From Alphaproteobacteria bacterium (lineage in GTDB: Bacteria > Pseudomonadota > Alphaproteobacteria > Paracaedibacterales > CAIULA01): 22,413 bases of DNA. The DNA lies in contig JAIEMR010000086.1 in the NCBI GenBank assembly GCA_019751935.1, forward strand, positions 1 to 22,413. Direction: 5' to 3'. Made by a program: the position numbers and the translations under genes. Positions 6,794 through 14,451 of the stretch are shown here, one piece after another (positions within the stretch are counted from its first letter, which is position 1; every line of letters begins with the position of its first letter). Below the pieces are notes generated by a model that ran no database searches, had not been told where the DNA came from, and worked only from the letters and a program-made list of their open reading frames with translations.

Positions 6794-8421
6794 TGGCTGA
6801 GCCGCGTTACATCTTTATTACAGGAGGGGTTACTTCTTCCTTAGGAAAGGGCTTGGCTTCTGCTGCCCTTGGAGCTTTGCTTCAGGCGCGTAATTTCAAA
6901 GTTCTTTTAAGGAAATTAGATCCTTATTTAAATGTTGATCCAGGCACAATGAGTCCTTATCAACATGGTGAAGTTTATGTAACCGATGATGGAACCGAAG
7001 CTGACCTTGATTTAGGACATTATGAAAGGTTTACAAGTGTTGCTGCGCGCTCTAGTGATTATGTAACAACGGGTAAGATTTATTCAACCGTCTTATCAAA
7101 AGAAAGACGCGGTGATTATCTTGGGGCAACCGTTCAGGTTATTCCTCATATTACGGATGAAATTAAAAGATTTATAACGAATGATACAGAGGGTGCTGAT
7201 TTTGTTTTGTGCGAAATTGGTGGGACAGTTGGTGATATAGAGGGGCTTCCTTATCTGGAAGCTATTCGCCAACTAAGAAATGATCTGGGTCGTGAAAGGA
7301 CAATGTTTATTCATCTAACATTGCTACCTTATATCCCTACCGCAGGAGAGCTAAAAACTAAACCCACTCAGCATTCTGTAAAAGCGCTTCTGAGCGAGGG
7401 AATCCAAGCAGACCTTTTATTATGTAGAAGTGATCGTCCTATTCCAGCGGATGCGAAACGAAAGCTTGCTCAATTCTGTAACGTTCACAGTGATAATGTG
7501 ATTGCAGCCCTGGATGCGGGGAATATTTATCAAGTTCCTTTGCAATATCATGAAGAAAAATTTGATCAGCAAGTCTGCCGTTATTTTGGAATTGAAAAGC
7601 CAGCAACTGCGTTGGATCCTTGGCACAAACTTATTGATTCAATCAAAAATTCCAAAGAAAAGGTAAGAATTGGAATTGTCGGAAAATATGTTCAGCTGCT
7701 TGATGCTTATAAATCCTTAATCCAAGCATTAGCACATGGTGGGATTAAGCATCAGGTTATTCCTGAATTAGTATGGATTGACTCCGAAAAAGAAGAAAAT
7801 GTGGCTTCTCAGCTTGGAACCGTTGACGGAATTTTAGTTCCAGGTGGTTTTGGTGAAAGAGGAATCGGTGGTAAATTAGCAGCCGCTCAGTATGCCAGAG
7901 AAAATAAGGTCCCTTTTTTCGGGATTTGTTTTGGTATGCAGTTGGCGGTTATTGAAGCCTGCCGTAATCAATTAGGCCTAAAGGATGCTTCTAGTACAGA
8001 ATTTGGCCCAACTTCAGAACCTGTTGTTGGATTATTAACCGAATGGGCGAGTGAAGCTGGGATTCAGCTGCGCGAAGAAAATGGTGATTTAGGTGGTACA
8101 ATGCGCCTCGGGGCTTATCCTTGTGTTTTGGAAAAAGATTCTCTCGTTCATAAAATTTATGGCAAAGACGAAATTAGTGAACGTCATCGTCATCGCTACG
8201 AGGTCAACACTAAATATTCCAAGAGATTAGAAGAAGTTGGCCTGCATTTTTCAGGGTTTTCTCCCGATGGGACTTTACCTGAAATTATTGAGAGAAAAGA
8301 TCATCCTTGGTTTGTAGGCGTTCAATTTCATCCTGAATTAAAATCAAGATTGTTTGAATCTCATCCTCTTTTTTCTGCTTTTATAAAAGCAGCTGTAGAC
8401 CATAAAAAACATCAGGGATAA
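6793..8421 (+). CDS. pyrG: CTP synthase
   Basis: Converts UTP to CTP using ATP and glutamine. 542 residues (E. coli 545). The N-terminal amidoligase domain opens with YIFITGGVTSSLGKGLASA, with the P-loop at 11-20, and contains CEIGGTVGDIEGLPYLEA at 140-157. The C-terminal class I glutaminase domain has PGGFGERG, the nucleophile Cys379 in FGICFGMQ, and His513/Glu515 in QFHPEL. All catalytic residues are present. Coupled to secG and followed by kdsA after 5 bp. Confidence 0.98.
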   Translation: MAEPRYIFITGGVTSSLGKGLASAALGALLQARNFKVLLRKLDPYLNVDPGTMSPYQHGEVYVTDDGTEADLDLGHYERFTSVAARSSDYVTTGKIYSTVLSKERRGDYLGATVQVIPHITDEIKRFITNDTEGADFVLCEIGGTVGDIEGLPYLEAIRQLRNDLGRERTMFIHLTLLPYIPTAGELKTKPTQHSVKALLSEGIQADLLLCRSDRPIPADAKRKLAQFCNVHSDNVIAALDAGNIYQVPLQYHEEKFDQQVCRYFGIEKPATALDPWHKLIDSIKNSKEKVRIGIVGKYVQLLDAYKSLIQALAHGGIKHQVIPELVWIDSEKEENVASQLGTVDGILVPGGFGERGIGGKLAAAQYARENKVPFFGICFGMQLAVIEACRNQLGLKDASSTEFGPTSEPVVGLLTEWASEAGIQLREENGDLGGTMRLGAYPCVLEKDSLVHKIYGKDEISERHRHRYEVNTKYSKRLEEVGLHFSGFSPDGTLPEIIERKDHPWFVGVQFHPELKSRLFESHPLFSAFIKAAVDHKKHQG

Positions 8422-8426
8422 CGATA

Positions 8427-9263
8427 ATGCGTCATTTAAAAATTGGAACTTTAACAGTTGGAAATGATCTTCCCTTAACAATTATTGCAGGACCTTGTGT
8501 CATGGAAAGCCGTGAGCACGCGATGATGATGGCAGGTGAGCTTAGCGAATTGTCAAAAAAAATGGGCTTTGGTCTTATTTATAAAACCTCCTTTGATAAG
8601 GCGAATCGAACTAGCTTAAAGGGTGTGAGAGGAATTGGGCTTGAGGCAAGCCTCTCAATTTTTTCTGAAATCCGTTCAAAATTCGGATGTCCTATAATAA
8701 CTGACGTGCATAATGCAGAGCAGTGCGAGATTGCCGCAAAGGCCGTTGATGTATTACAGATTCCTGCATTTTTGTGCCGTCAAACGGATCTTTTGCAAGC
8801 AGCAGCCGCAACTGGCAAAGCCATTAACATTAAAAAAGGTCAATTCTTAGCGCCATGGGACATGAAGAATGTAGTTTCCAAGATGGAGAGCTTTGGCAAT
8901 GAAAATGTAATGCTTTGTGAGCGCGGAGCTAGTTTTGGTTATAATACTCTTGTATCGGATATGAGGTCTCTTTCCATTATGGCAAGCACAGGGTATCCAG
9001 TGATATTTGATGCAACCCATTCTGTACAACAACCTGGTGGTGCCGGGACATCCAGTTCCGGTCAACGTGAATTTGCACCTATTTTGGCGCGTGCTGCTGT
9101 TGCGGTTGGCGTTGCTGGGGTTTTCATGGAAACCCACGAAAATCCAGACGTTGCCCCAAGTGATGGTCCTAATATGATTCCTTTAAAAGATATGCCAAAA
9201 GTCCTTTCAGAGCTTTTGGCTTTTGACAAAGTCACCAAAGAATATCCTAGGTGGGTTGCTTAA
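8427..9263 (+). CDS. kdsA: 3-deoxy-8-phosphooctulonate synthase (Kdo-8-P synthase)
   Basis: Condenses phosphoenolpyruvate with arabinose 5-phosphate to Kdo 8-phosphate for the lipopolysaccharide core. 278 residues. Visible motifs: IAGPCVMES, YKTSFDKANRTS at 51-62, GVRGIG at 65-70, KKGQFLAPWDMKN, CERGASFGYN at 163-172 and FDATHSVQQPGG. Cys24, His197, Glu234 and Asp245 correspond to the four metal ligands of the metal-dependent class (as in Aquifex); the metal-independent E. coli type has Asn in place of the Cys. The substrate would be supplied by KdsD, encoded at 14452-15435. Confidence 0.97.
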   Translation: MRHLKIGTLTVGNDLPLTIIAGPCVMESREHAMMMAGELSELSKKMGFGLIYKTSFDKANRTSLKGVRGIGLEASLSIFSEIRSKFGCPIITDVHNAEQCEIAAKAVDVLQIPAFLCRQTDLLQAAAATGKAINIKKGQFLAPWDMKNVVSKMESFGNENVMLCERGASFGYNTLVSDMRSLSIMASTGYPVIFDATHSVQQPGGAGTSSSGQREFAPILARAAVAVGVAGVFMETHENPDVAPSDGPNMIPLKDMPKVLSELLAFDKVTKEYPRWVA

Positions 9264-9286
9264 AAGTTCTTAAGTGCTAGCTTTAG

Positions 9287-10216
9287 TTATCGCCAATGTC
9301 TACGACCCCTAAATCTTTCTTCAATAATAACGCCGCCTACTACGGGCGGACCATACACCACTGCAGGAGGGGGAGCTACATAAACAGTCTGTGGTTGAGG
9401 TGTAATAAATGTTGGCCCAGGAGGAGGTGTTGGTGCTGGAACTTGCTGAATAATTACCGTATCAGTATGATGGTGCCGTTTTCTTTTTTTGACACGTTGA
9501 ACGGGCTGAGCAGTCATCACACCTGTAGGGTATCTAATAATGCTTTCTAAATATTGCCCAGTTGGCGTTGAGGCATTTTTAATAAATATATTACTAAGAC
9601 GCAAAACAACAGTTTTATGTATTTGATTATCACCTGGCCATCTGTATGTGAAATCAAAAGCGGTATGCGCACTGTTCCATGTACCATGTTCTAGCAACAA
9701 AGGTTGATTGCTTGTAAAGAATTGATATTCTTCGGTACCTGTTCCACCCGTTCTTTTTTCAGCAAGAGATTTTCCATCAATATCCGCATGCAAAAAGGCT
9801 AAGTGATCTTTACCTGAAACAACTTCTAAATCTCCAAAAGTGAATGGCCCTTCGACATGGACTATTTTTCCTCTGAAAAGTTCTTTTATTCGTTCAAGAT
9901 CTAGGTGCATAAGGGGGGTAATTAATGCGTAAACATTATCTCGCCTAGCGCTTTCAATTACTGTGATTGGCAGAGATGGGACTAGCTCTTCCATTTTTTC
10001 ATGATTGGCATCTGTATTCATATAAAGCCTAAAGTCCAATTGATCCGGCGATATGGTGCCTGTTGATGTTGGCTGAGGCATTTTAGAGGCGGCCATCGGG
10101 ACAGGTTGAGGCAGGCTAGGGGATACTGTTGCAACTGGCTGAGGTAAGTCAGCAAAAGCTTCTATGGAAAAAAGAAATGTTGATGATAAAAAGAGAGATG
10201 CTAAAGCCTTAACCAT
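9287..10216 (-). CDS. Exported Pro-rich protein of unknown function
   Basis: 309 residues, not recognised. ATG at 10216 with AGGG seven bases upstream. A signal peptide (Lys3, hydrophobic 4-18, AFA-D with cleavage after Ala22) is followed by a Pro-rich stretch with LPQPV twice (24-28, 35-39) and MPQP (46-49). The middle (about 56-235) looks folded, with mixed alpha/beta character and several Trp and Phe residues. Then come a basic-histidine cluster KKRKRHHH (243-250), a Pro/Val-rich segment (258-295) and an Arg-rich end (RFRGRRHWR). It sits on the opposite strand in the normally contiguous kdsA-eno junction. It may be a periplasmic, surface or secreted protein. Confidence 0.7.
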   Translation of the reverse strand: MVKALASLFLSSTFLFSIEAFADLPQPVATVSPSLPQPVPMAASKMPQPTSTGTISPDQLDFRLYMNTDANHEKMEELVPSLPITVIESARRDNVYALITPLMHLDLERIKELFRGKIVHVEGPFTFGDLEVVSGKDHLAFLHADIDGKSLAEKRTGGTGTEEYQFFTSNQPLLLEHGTWNSAHTAFDFTYRWPGDNQIHKTVVLRLSNIFIKNASTPTGQYLESIIRYPTGVMTAQPVQRVKKRKRHHHTDTVIIQQVPAPTPPPGPTFITPQPQTVYVAPPPAVVYGPPVVGGVIIEERFRGRRHWR

Positions 10217-10367
10217 TTTGTTACCCTAAAATTTATGCCTTATTTTCTTTAAATATAGTGAAAAGGTCTTAACAGACGTTTAACAGAGGAACTTCTTAAC
10301 AAAACAGTATATTTCCATTATGTTAAGAGTAAGTTGCCATACTTAATGACTTTAATAGGAGTATCCC

Positions 10368-11630
10368 TTGTCAGAAATCCTTAATATTATAGCCCGCGAA
10401 ATTTTAGATTCACGGGGAAATCCCACTGTGGAGGTTGATGTTATTTTAGAATCGGGAGACATCGGAAGGGCGGCCGTTCCCTCAGGTGCATCAACTGGAA
10501 CATTTGAGGCCGTTGAGCGGCGGGATGGGGATAAAAAACGCTATAATGGTAAAGGTGTTCTTGAGGTTGTTAAAACAATTGAAACAGAAATCTTTGAGAC
10601 TTTGGTTGGTATGGACGCAGAGGATCAACGTTCAATCGATCAAATTTTGATTGAATTAGATGGAACTCCTAATAAATCACGCTTAGGCGCCAATGCAACC
10701 TTAGGGGTTAGCTTGGCTGTGGCCAAAGCAGCAGCGGGGGCAGTTGGCCTTCCTCTCTATAGATATATTGGCGGAACCAATGCTCACAAACTGCCAATGC
10801 CTTTGATGAATATTTTAAATGGTGGAGCACATGCAGACAATCCAATCGATATTCAAGAATTTATGGTGGTTCCAAGTTCAGCTAAAGATATAAGCACAGC
10901 TGTCCAAATGGGAGCAGAGGTTTTTCATAGCTTAAAGGCTCTTCTAAAGAAAGCAGGGTTAAATACCAATGTGGGTGATGAGGGAGGGTTGGCTCCTTCT
11001 TTGAAAAGTTCTCGAGAGGCTTTGGATTTTATCCTAGAGGCGATTGAAAAAGCCGGATATAAACCAGGTAAAGATTTTCATCTTGCACTAGATGTTGCAG
11101 CGAATGAGCTCTATAAAGACGGGTCTTATACTCTTGAGGGGAAAAAACATACCTCACTTGAGATGGTTGATTATTATGCAGCTCTTGCTAAAGATTACCC
11201 TTTAATTTCTATCGAAGACGGTCTTTTTGAAGAAGATTGGCAAGGTTGGAAACAGCTAACACAAAAGCTTGGAGATAAAATCCAATTGGTGGGTGATGAT
11301 TTGTTTGTGACGAATCCGGAACGTTTAACAAAAGGAATCCAAGAGAAATCTGCGAATGCAATCTTGATCAAACTTAATCAAATAGGAACGTTGACCGAGA
11401 CCATAGATACCATTCAATTGGCTCAATCCTCTGGATTTAAGACAATTATTTCTCACAGATCCGGTGAAACAGAGGATACAACAATAGCCGATTTGGCGGT
11501 TGCTATGAATTCGGGTCAGATCAAAACAGGATCTTTGTGCAGATCAGACCGCGTTGCAAAGTACAATCGTTTGATTCGCATCGCTGAAGAATTAGGCGAA
11601 ATGGGAACCATGCAAGGGTTTATCGGATGA
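10368..11630 (+). CDS. eno: Enolase
   Basis: Glycolytic enzyme converting 2-phosphoglycerate to phosphoenolpyruvate. 420 residues (E. coli 432). The start is TTG at 10368, with AGGAG at 10357-10361 six bases upstream, and gives the usual MSEI...AREILDSRGNPTVEV. Catalytic and Mg-binding residues are visible: Glu205 (GDEGG), Asp242, Glu283 (SIEDG), Asp310 (GDDLFVTN), Lys335 (LIKLNQIG) and the SHRSGETED signature at 362-370. Overlaps the following ftsB-like gene by four bases (ATGA). Confidence 0.98.
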   Translation: MSEILNIIAREILDSRGNPTVEVDVILESGDIGRAAVPSGASTGTFEAVERRDGDKKRYNGKGVLEVVKTIETEIFETLVGMDAEDQRSIDQILIELDGTPNKSRLGANATLGVSLAVAKAAAGAVGLPLYRYIGGTNAHKLPMPLMNILNGGAHADNPIDIQEFMVVPSSAKDISTAVQMGAEVFHSLKALLKKAGLNTNVGDEGGLAPSLKSSREALDFILEAIEKAGYKPGKDFHLALDVAANELYKDGSYTLEGKKHTSLEMVDYYAALAKDYPLISIEDGLFEEDWQGWKQLTQKLGDKIQLVGDDLFVTNPERLTKGIQEKSANAILIKLNQIGTLTETIDTIQLAQSSGFKTIISHRSGETEDTTIADLAVAMNSGQIKTGSLCRSDRVAKYNRLIRIAEELGEMGTMQGFIG

Positions 11631-12010
11631 AAATGACTGCAACTCGTGATACTAGAAAAGAACCTAAGGGATTTTCATTTCCGTACCTTTTAGGGGAAAA
11701 GCGCCCAAGAGAGGTTATTGGCCCTCTTTTGGCCTTATGTTTTATGCTCTATTTTCTCTATCATATTTTTCAAGGGGAGAGAGGCCTACTCTCTTGGCTC
11801 CGTTTGCAGCAAAAAATTGTGGATGATGAAAAGGTCTTACTTTCCCTGCAATCCCAGCGCGATACTCTAGAGCATAAAGTGTATCTTTTGCGCCCTGATA
11901 GTTTGGATAAAGACATGCTGGAGGAAAGGGTAAGGCTGCTTTTAAACTTTGGTAGGGCTGATGAAGTTGTCATTCATGATGAAGCCATTGAAGCTGTAAA
12001 GAAAAAGTAA
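11627..12010 (+). CDS. ftsB: FtsB/DivIC-family septum formation protein
   Basis: Probable divisome component linking FtsL and FtsQ. 127 residues: a cytoplasmic N-terminal tail (1-30), one membrane segment (about 31-48, IGPLLALCFMLYFLYHIF), then a coiled coil (about 56-90) with the family-like pattern LLSLQSQRDTLEHKVYLLRPDSLDKDMLEERVR. Its position directly downstream of eno, with a 4-bp overlap, is the conserved place for this gene in proteobacteria. The long N-terminal tail is typical of alphaproteobacterial members. In many alphaproteobacteria pdhA follows; here it does not. Confidence 0.85.
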   Translation: MKMTATRDTRKEPKGFSFPYLLGEKRPREVIGPLLALCFMLYFLYHIFQGERGLLSWLRLQQKIVDDEKVLLSLQSQRDTLEHKVYLLRPDSLDKDMLEERVRLLLNFGRADEVVIHDEAIEAVKKK

Positions 12011-12081
12011 AAAGTCTTTTTCAAAATTAACCATTTCTTAATAATCAAAACATATCTCATCTAGTAGAAACCTTTTTACTG

Positions 12082-12639
12082 ATGAGTTTCTCCATGTCTA
12101 GCTTTATGGTTATTATCTTCAGTTTATTTCTAAGTCAAAATTTACTAGCAAATCCTCAAGAAGGTATTCCTGGCGATGAGCTTCCAAAGAGAATGCGCAC
12201 AGGGTTTGTTACTCAGCCCTCTGCCATTATCGATGATTTAGAATATGCATATATTCAAAGAGTTAAGGCTAAGCTTTCTCAAACTATCCGTAGAGAGGTT
12301 CCTAATGAGTTGGTGTTGCGCTCTGGTTTCATTGCAGGGGATCAATATGCATTTGAAATGGCAGGTTGTTATATTCGGTTAGGATCTAGTCTAAGGCCTT
12401 ACAATCTGGTAACGAGATCGGGTAATTTAGCCGCGACCTCATTTTTAAATAGTGGACGGATGTATGCTTTAATTGCACAGCAGGTAAACGATATAGAAGA
12501 ACGTGTTGATTCTTTAACCTCAGCAGCTCAGTGCTATTATTGGGCATTTTGTAATGAAACTCGCCCATTAAGAAAAAAATTATTAGAGATTTGGCGGCAA
12601 CTTATTTTGAAAGAGCTAGCACTGATGCCGATTTATTAA
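12082..12639 (+). CDS. Exported helical protein, frameshifted near the 3' end
   Basis: 185 residues as read. The signal peptide is clear (hydrophobic 8-23, cleavage near LLA-NPQ). No strong Shine-Dalgarno is seen before the ATG at 12082; ATG 12094 is an alternative start. The mature part is mostly helical (DDLEYAYIQRVKAKLSQTI, YIRLGSSLRPY, RMYALIAQQVNDIEERV), recalling TPR/Sel1-type helical pairs, but no family is recognised. At the A7 run 12573-12579 the frame seems to have shifted. Read in the -1 frame from there, the protein continues as a coherent helix (LAATYFERASTDADLL ... FLDKIRTERNKLLTRAS) to TAA at 12711-12713, for 210 residues. It may be a pseudogene, a sequencing indel or a gene expressed by slippage. 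Confidence 0.7.
   Translation: MSFSMSSFMVIIFSLFLSQNLLANPQEGIPGDELPKRMRTGFVTQPSAIIDDLEYAYIQRVKAKLSQTIRREVPNELVLRSGFIAGDQYAFEMAGCYIRLGSSLRPYNLVTRSGNLAATSFLNSGRMYALIAQQVNDIEERVDSLTSAAQCYYWAFCNETRPLRKKLLEIWRQLILKELALMPIY
12573..12579 (+). other. A7 homopolymer / slippery frameshift site
   Basis: Seven A residues in zero-frame phase A-AAA-AAA (codons AGA AAA AAA), the phase required for a classic -1 slippery heptamer. A -1 shift here, or one extra A, joins the first 166 codons of the exported protein to 44 further codons ending at 12713. Confidence 0.6.
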
Positions 12640-12727
12640 CTGGGGATATGAAAACCACTTTTCTCGATAAAATTAGAACCGAAAGAAATAAATTGTTGAC
12701 TCGCGCAAGTTAATATTTAGTGATGAT

Positions 12728-13183
12728 TTATCTAATAAAAGCTTTTGATTTCTTTAAACTTCGATGAAGCGCAACAGGGGTCATCAAAAACCACAGAACA
12801 AAACTACAGGCAATATAAACAGTTAAGAGTTTATCAAGATTTATTTCTATTTTATAAAAATAGGCAATACTTAGGCTGGTGCCAACAATAAATGAAATTA
12901 TGCAAAGGTATAAAGCACTTCTTCCCCAAAATTGTAGCCAAATGTTAAAGGTTTCGGCAAATTGATTGCTTTTTGGTGCCTTGACGGGGGCCAAGGTTGC
13001 TTTAATTTCTCCAATAAGGATTTCGTCAGTTTCTTCTTCTCTTGTTTTTTTAAAGATTTTTCTTTCTTGAGGTTGTAGGGATTTCCAAGAAGATGTTTCC
13101 AATGTAGGAATGGCTTCTTCTTTTTTCATTTGCTGAGATAAAAGAACATGCGTTGGTTTGTGAGATTCTGTAAAAATTTTCAT
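12728..13183 (-). CDS. Small membrane protein, unknown
   Basis: 151 residues, not recognised. A charged cytoplasmic-looking N-terminal region (1-75; QQMKKEEAIPTLETSSWKSL, KIFKKTREEETDEI) precedes two hydrophobic segments (about 88-110 and 119-138) and a basic tail (LHRSLKKSKAF). The ATG at 13183 has a good AGGAG six bases upstream and overlaps the stop of the upstream gene by four bases (ATGA), so the two form a coupled pair. Convergent with the exported protein at 12082. Confidence 0.65.
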   Translation of the reverse strand: MKIFTESHKPTHVLLSQQMKKEEAIPTLETSSWKSLQPQERKIFKKTREEETDEILIGEIKATLAPVKAPKSNQFAETFNIWLQFWGRSALYLCIISFIVGTSLSIAYFYKIEINLDKLLTVYIACSFVLWFLMTPVALHRSLKKSKAFIR

Positions 13184-13587
13184 GATTTTCTCCTCATGCT
13201 CTTGGATGATTTTGATTTGACCTTTTTCAAAGAAGATTTTGCAAATAACTTGATAAGAGGAAAGTTGGAGTAATGTTTATGAATTTTGCTATGAGCATAC
13301 AAAGCTATCAGCGAAAGTGATGTGTTTATGAGTGCAAAATGAGTGATGAGGGCTAAAGGGAGCGATGTTAAAAAACCTTTTGCCGTATCAAAGGGGATGG
13401 TCCCGTGAAAGAATAAGGTGCAGCAAATTTGACCGATTAGAAACCAAAAAAGAAATAAGCCAAGAGAACAAACAGCAACATTCAAAAGACTCTTTTTATG
13501 ACGCTTAATTTTGCTTATCTGTAAGGCTATCTCCTTATAAGGAATTCCATCATCGTTCGGGATTTCTGGTTGTTTATCTTTTCTCAT
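13180..13587 (-). CDS. Small membrane protein, unknown
   Basis: 135 residues, not recognised. A basic N-terminal region (EIALQISKIKRHKKS) precedes two or three hydrophobic segments (about 34-60 and 72-97). The C-terminus is strongly basic (KSSLKKVKSKSSKSMRRKS). No clear Shine-Dalgarno before the ATG at 13587. First gene of a two-gene unit with the membrane protein at 12728-13183; both have the same layout of a charged end and paired helices, so they may form one complex. Confidence 0.6.
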   Translation of the reverse strand: MRKDKQPEIPNDDGIPYKEIALQISKIKRHKKSLLNVAVCSLGLFLFWFLIGQICCTLFFHGTIPFDTAKGFLTSLPLALITHFALINTSLSLIALYAHSKIHKHYSNFPLIKLFAKSSLKKVKSKSSKSMRRKS

Positions 13588-13658
13588 CGAACTATTTCTT
13601 TAACTTACTTTTTGAGCTACCTTTATCTTTAGTGTCGCGCGCAAAAGTTAATAATCCG

Positions 13659-13686
13659 TTGACAAGCAATCTTTAATATTTTACCA
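13659..13686 (+). promoter_or_regulatory. Candidate promoter of tRNA-Leu
   Basis: A perfect TTGACA at 13659-13664, 16 bases before a weak TTACCA at 13681-13686. The predicted transcription start would fall a few bases before the tRNA 5' end at 13697. The match in the -10 box is poor, so the call rests on the -35 box and the position. Confidence 0.45.
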
Positions 13687-13696
13687 ATGACCTAAG

Positions 13697-13783
13697 GCCC
13701 AGATGGCGGAATTGGTAGACGCGCTAGTTTCAGGTACTAGTGGGTGCAAGCCCTTGGAAGTTCGAGTCTTCTTCTGGGCACCA
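13697..13783 (+). tRNA. tRNA-Leu, anticodon CAG
   Basis: 87-base class II tRNA with encoded CCA. The acceptor stem GCCCAGA (13697-13703) pairs with TCTGGGC (13773-13779), followed by A and CCA (13781-13783). The anticodon arm is CTAGT-TTCAGGT-ACTAG with CAG at 13731-13733. A long variable arm and a TTCGAGT T-loop are present. It reads CUG leucine codons. rnd follows 30 bp downstream and may be cotranscribed. Confidence 0.97.
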
Positions 13784-13812
13784 TAATACGGGGTATAAAA
13801 AGAGGCCTTTTA

Positions 13813-14439
13813 ATGAAAATTCAGCTTTATAAATATGATCTCCCTGATAATTTAATTTTTTCAGAATCTGTGGCAATTGATACAGAGGCTATGGGGCTTA
13901 AAAATCACCGGGATCGTTTGTGTCTTGTGCAGATCTCAAGTGGAGATGGCGAGTGTCATTTGGTTCAGTTTGAAAGGCCAAATTTTGAACGGGCGTTAAA
14001 TTTAAAAAAGCTTTTGCAAAACCAAAATGTCACAAAGATTTTTCATTATGCGCGCTTTGATGTAGCCATTATGATGCACAGCTTTGGCATTAAAATTGAG
14101 AATATTTACTGTACAAAGATTGCGTCCCGTTTGGTGCGCACCTTTACAGATAAACATAGTTTAAAGGATTTATGTAAAGAGCTCTTGAGCGTTGAAATTT
14201 CTAAGCAAGAAGGGACTTCTGATTGGGGTGCGTCTGACCTTACAAAGGATCAACTTCGCTACGCAGCAACGGACGTTTTGCACTTGCATAAGCTAAAGAA
14301 CAAGCTGGACGATATGTTGAAGCGAGAAAATAGAGTGGAATTGGCTAAGGCGTGTTTTGATTTCTTGCCATATCGTGCTCAAATGGATTTATTGGGGGGT
14401 GAAGCATTTGATGTATTCCCTCATCGTGTTGTGGAATAG
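13813..14439 (+). CDS. rnd: Short ribonuclease D-type 3'-5' exonuclease
   Basis: DEDDy-family exonuclease, probably in tRNA 3' maturation or RNA turnover. 208 residues from ATG 13813, with AGAGG seven bases upstream; the frame is open further upstream into the tRNA, but that start is not credible. Catalytic residues: Asp23 and Glu25 (AIDTEAMGL), Asp83 (HYARFDVAIM), Tyr150 and Asp154 (RYAATDVLHL). The HRDC domains of E. coli RNase D (about 375 residues) are absent; this short form is common in alphaproteobacteria, usually next to the kdsD homologue, as here (12 bp gap). Confidence 0.88.
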   Translation: MKIQLYKYDLPDNLIFSESVAIDTEAMGLKNHRDRLCLVQISSGDGECHLVQFERPNFERALNLKKLLQNQNVTKIFHYARFDVAIMMHSFGIKIENIYCTKIASRLVRTFTDKHSLKDLCKELLSVEISKQEGTSDWGASDLTKDQLRYAATDVLHLHKLKNKLDDMLKRENRVELAKACFDFLPYRAQMDLLGGEAFDVFPHRVVE

Positions 14440-14451
14440 GAATAAAAGTAG

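Noticed and set aside
12001..12022. GAAAAAG-CTTTTTC hairpin after the ftsB-like gene
   Set aside because: The stem is almost all A-T with an A-rich loop and no clear T tract; too weak to call a terminator in this AT-rich sequence.
13744..13812. Upstream ATG start for the rnd-like gene
   Set aside because: It lies inside tRNA-Leu; ATG 13813 has a good Shine-Dalgarno and gives the usual N-terminus.
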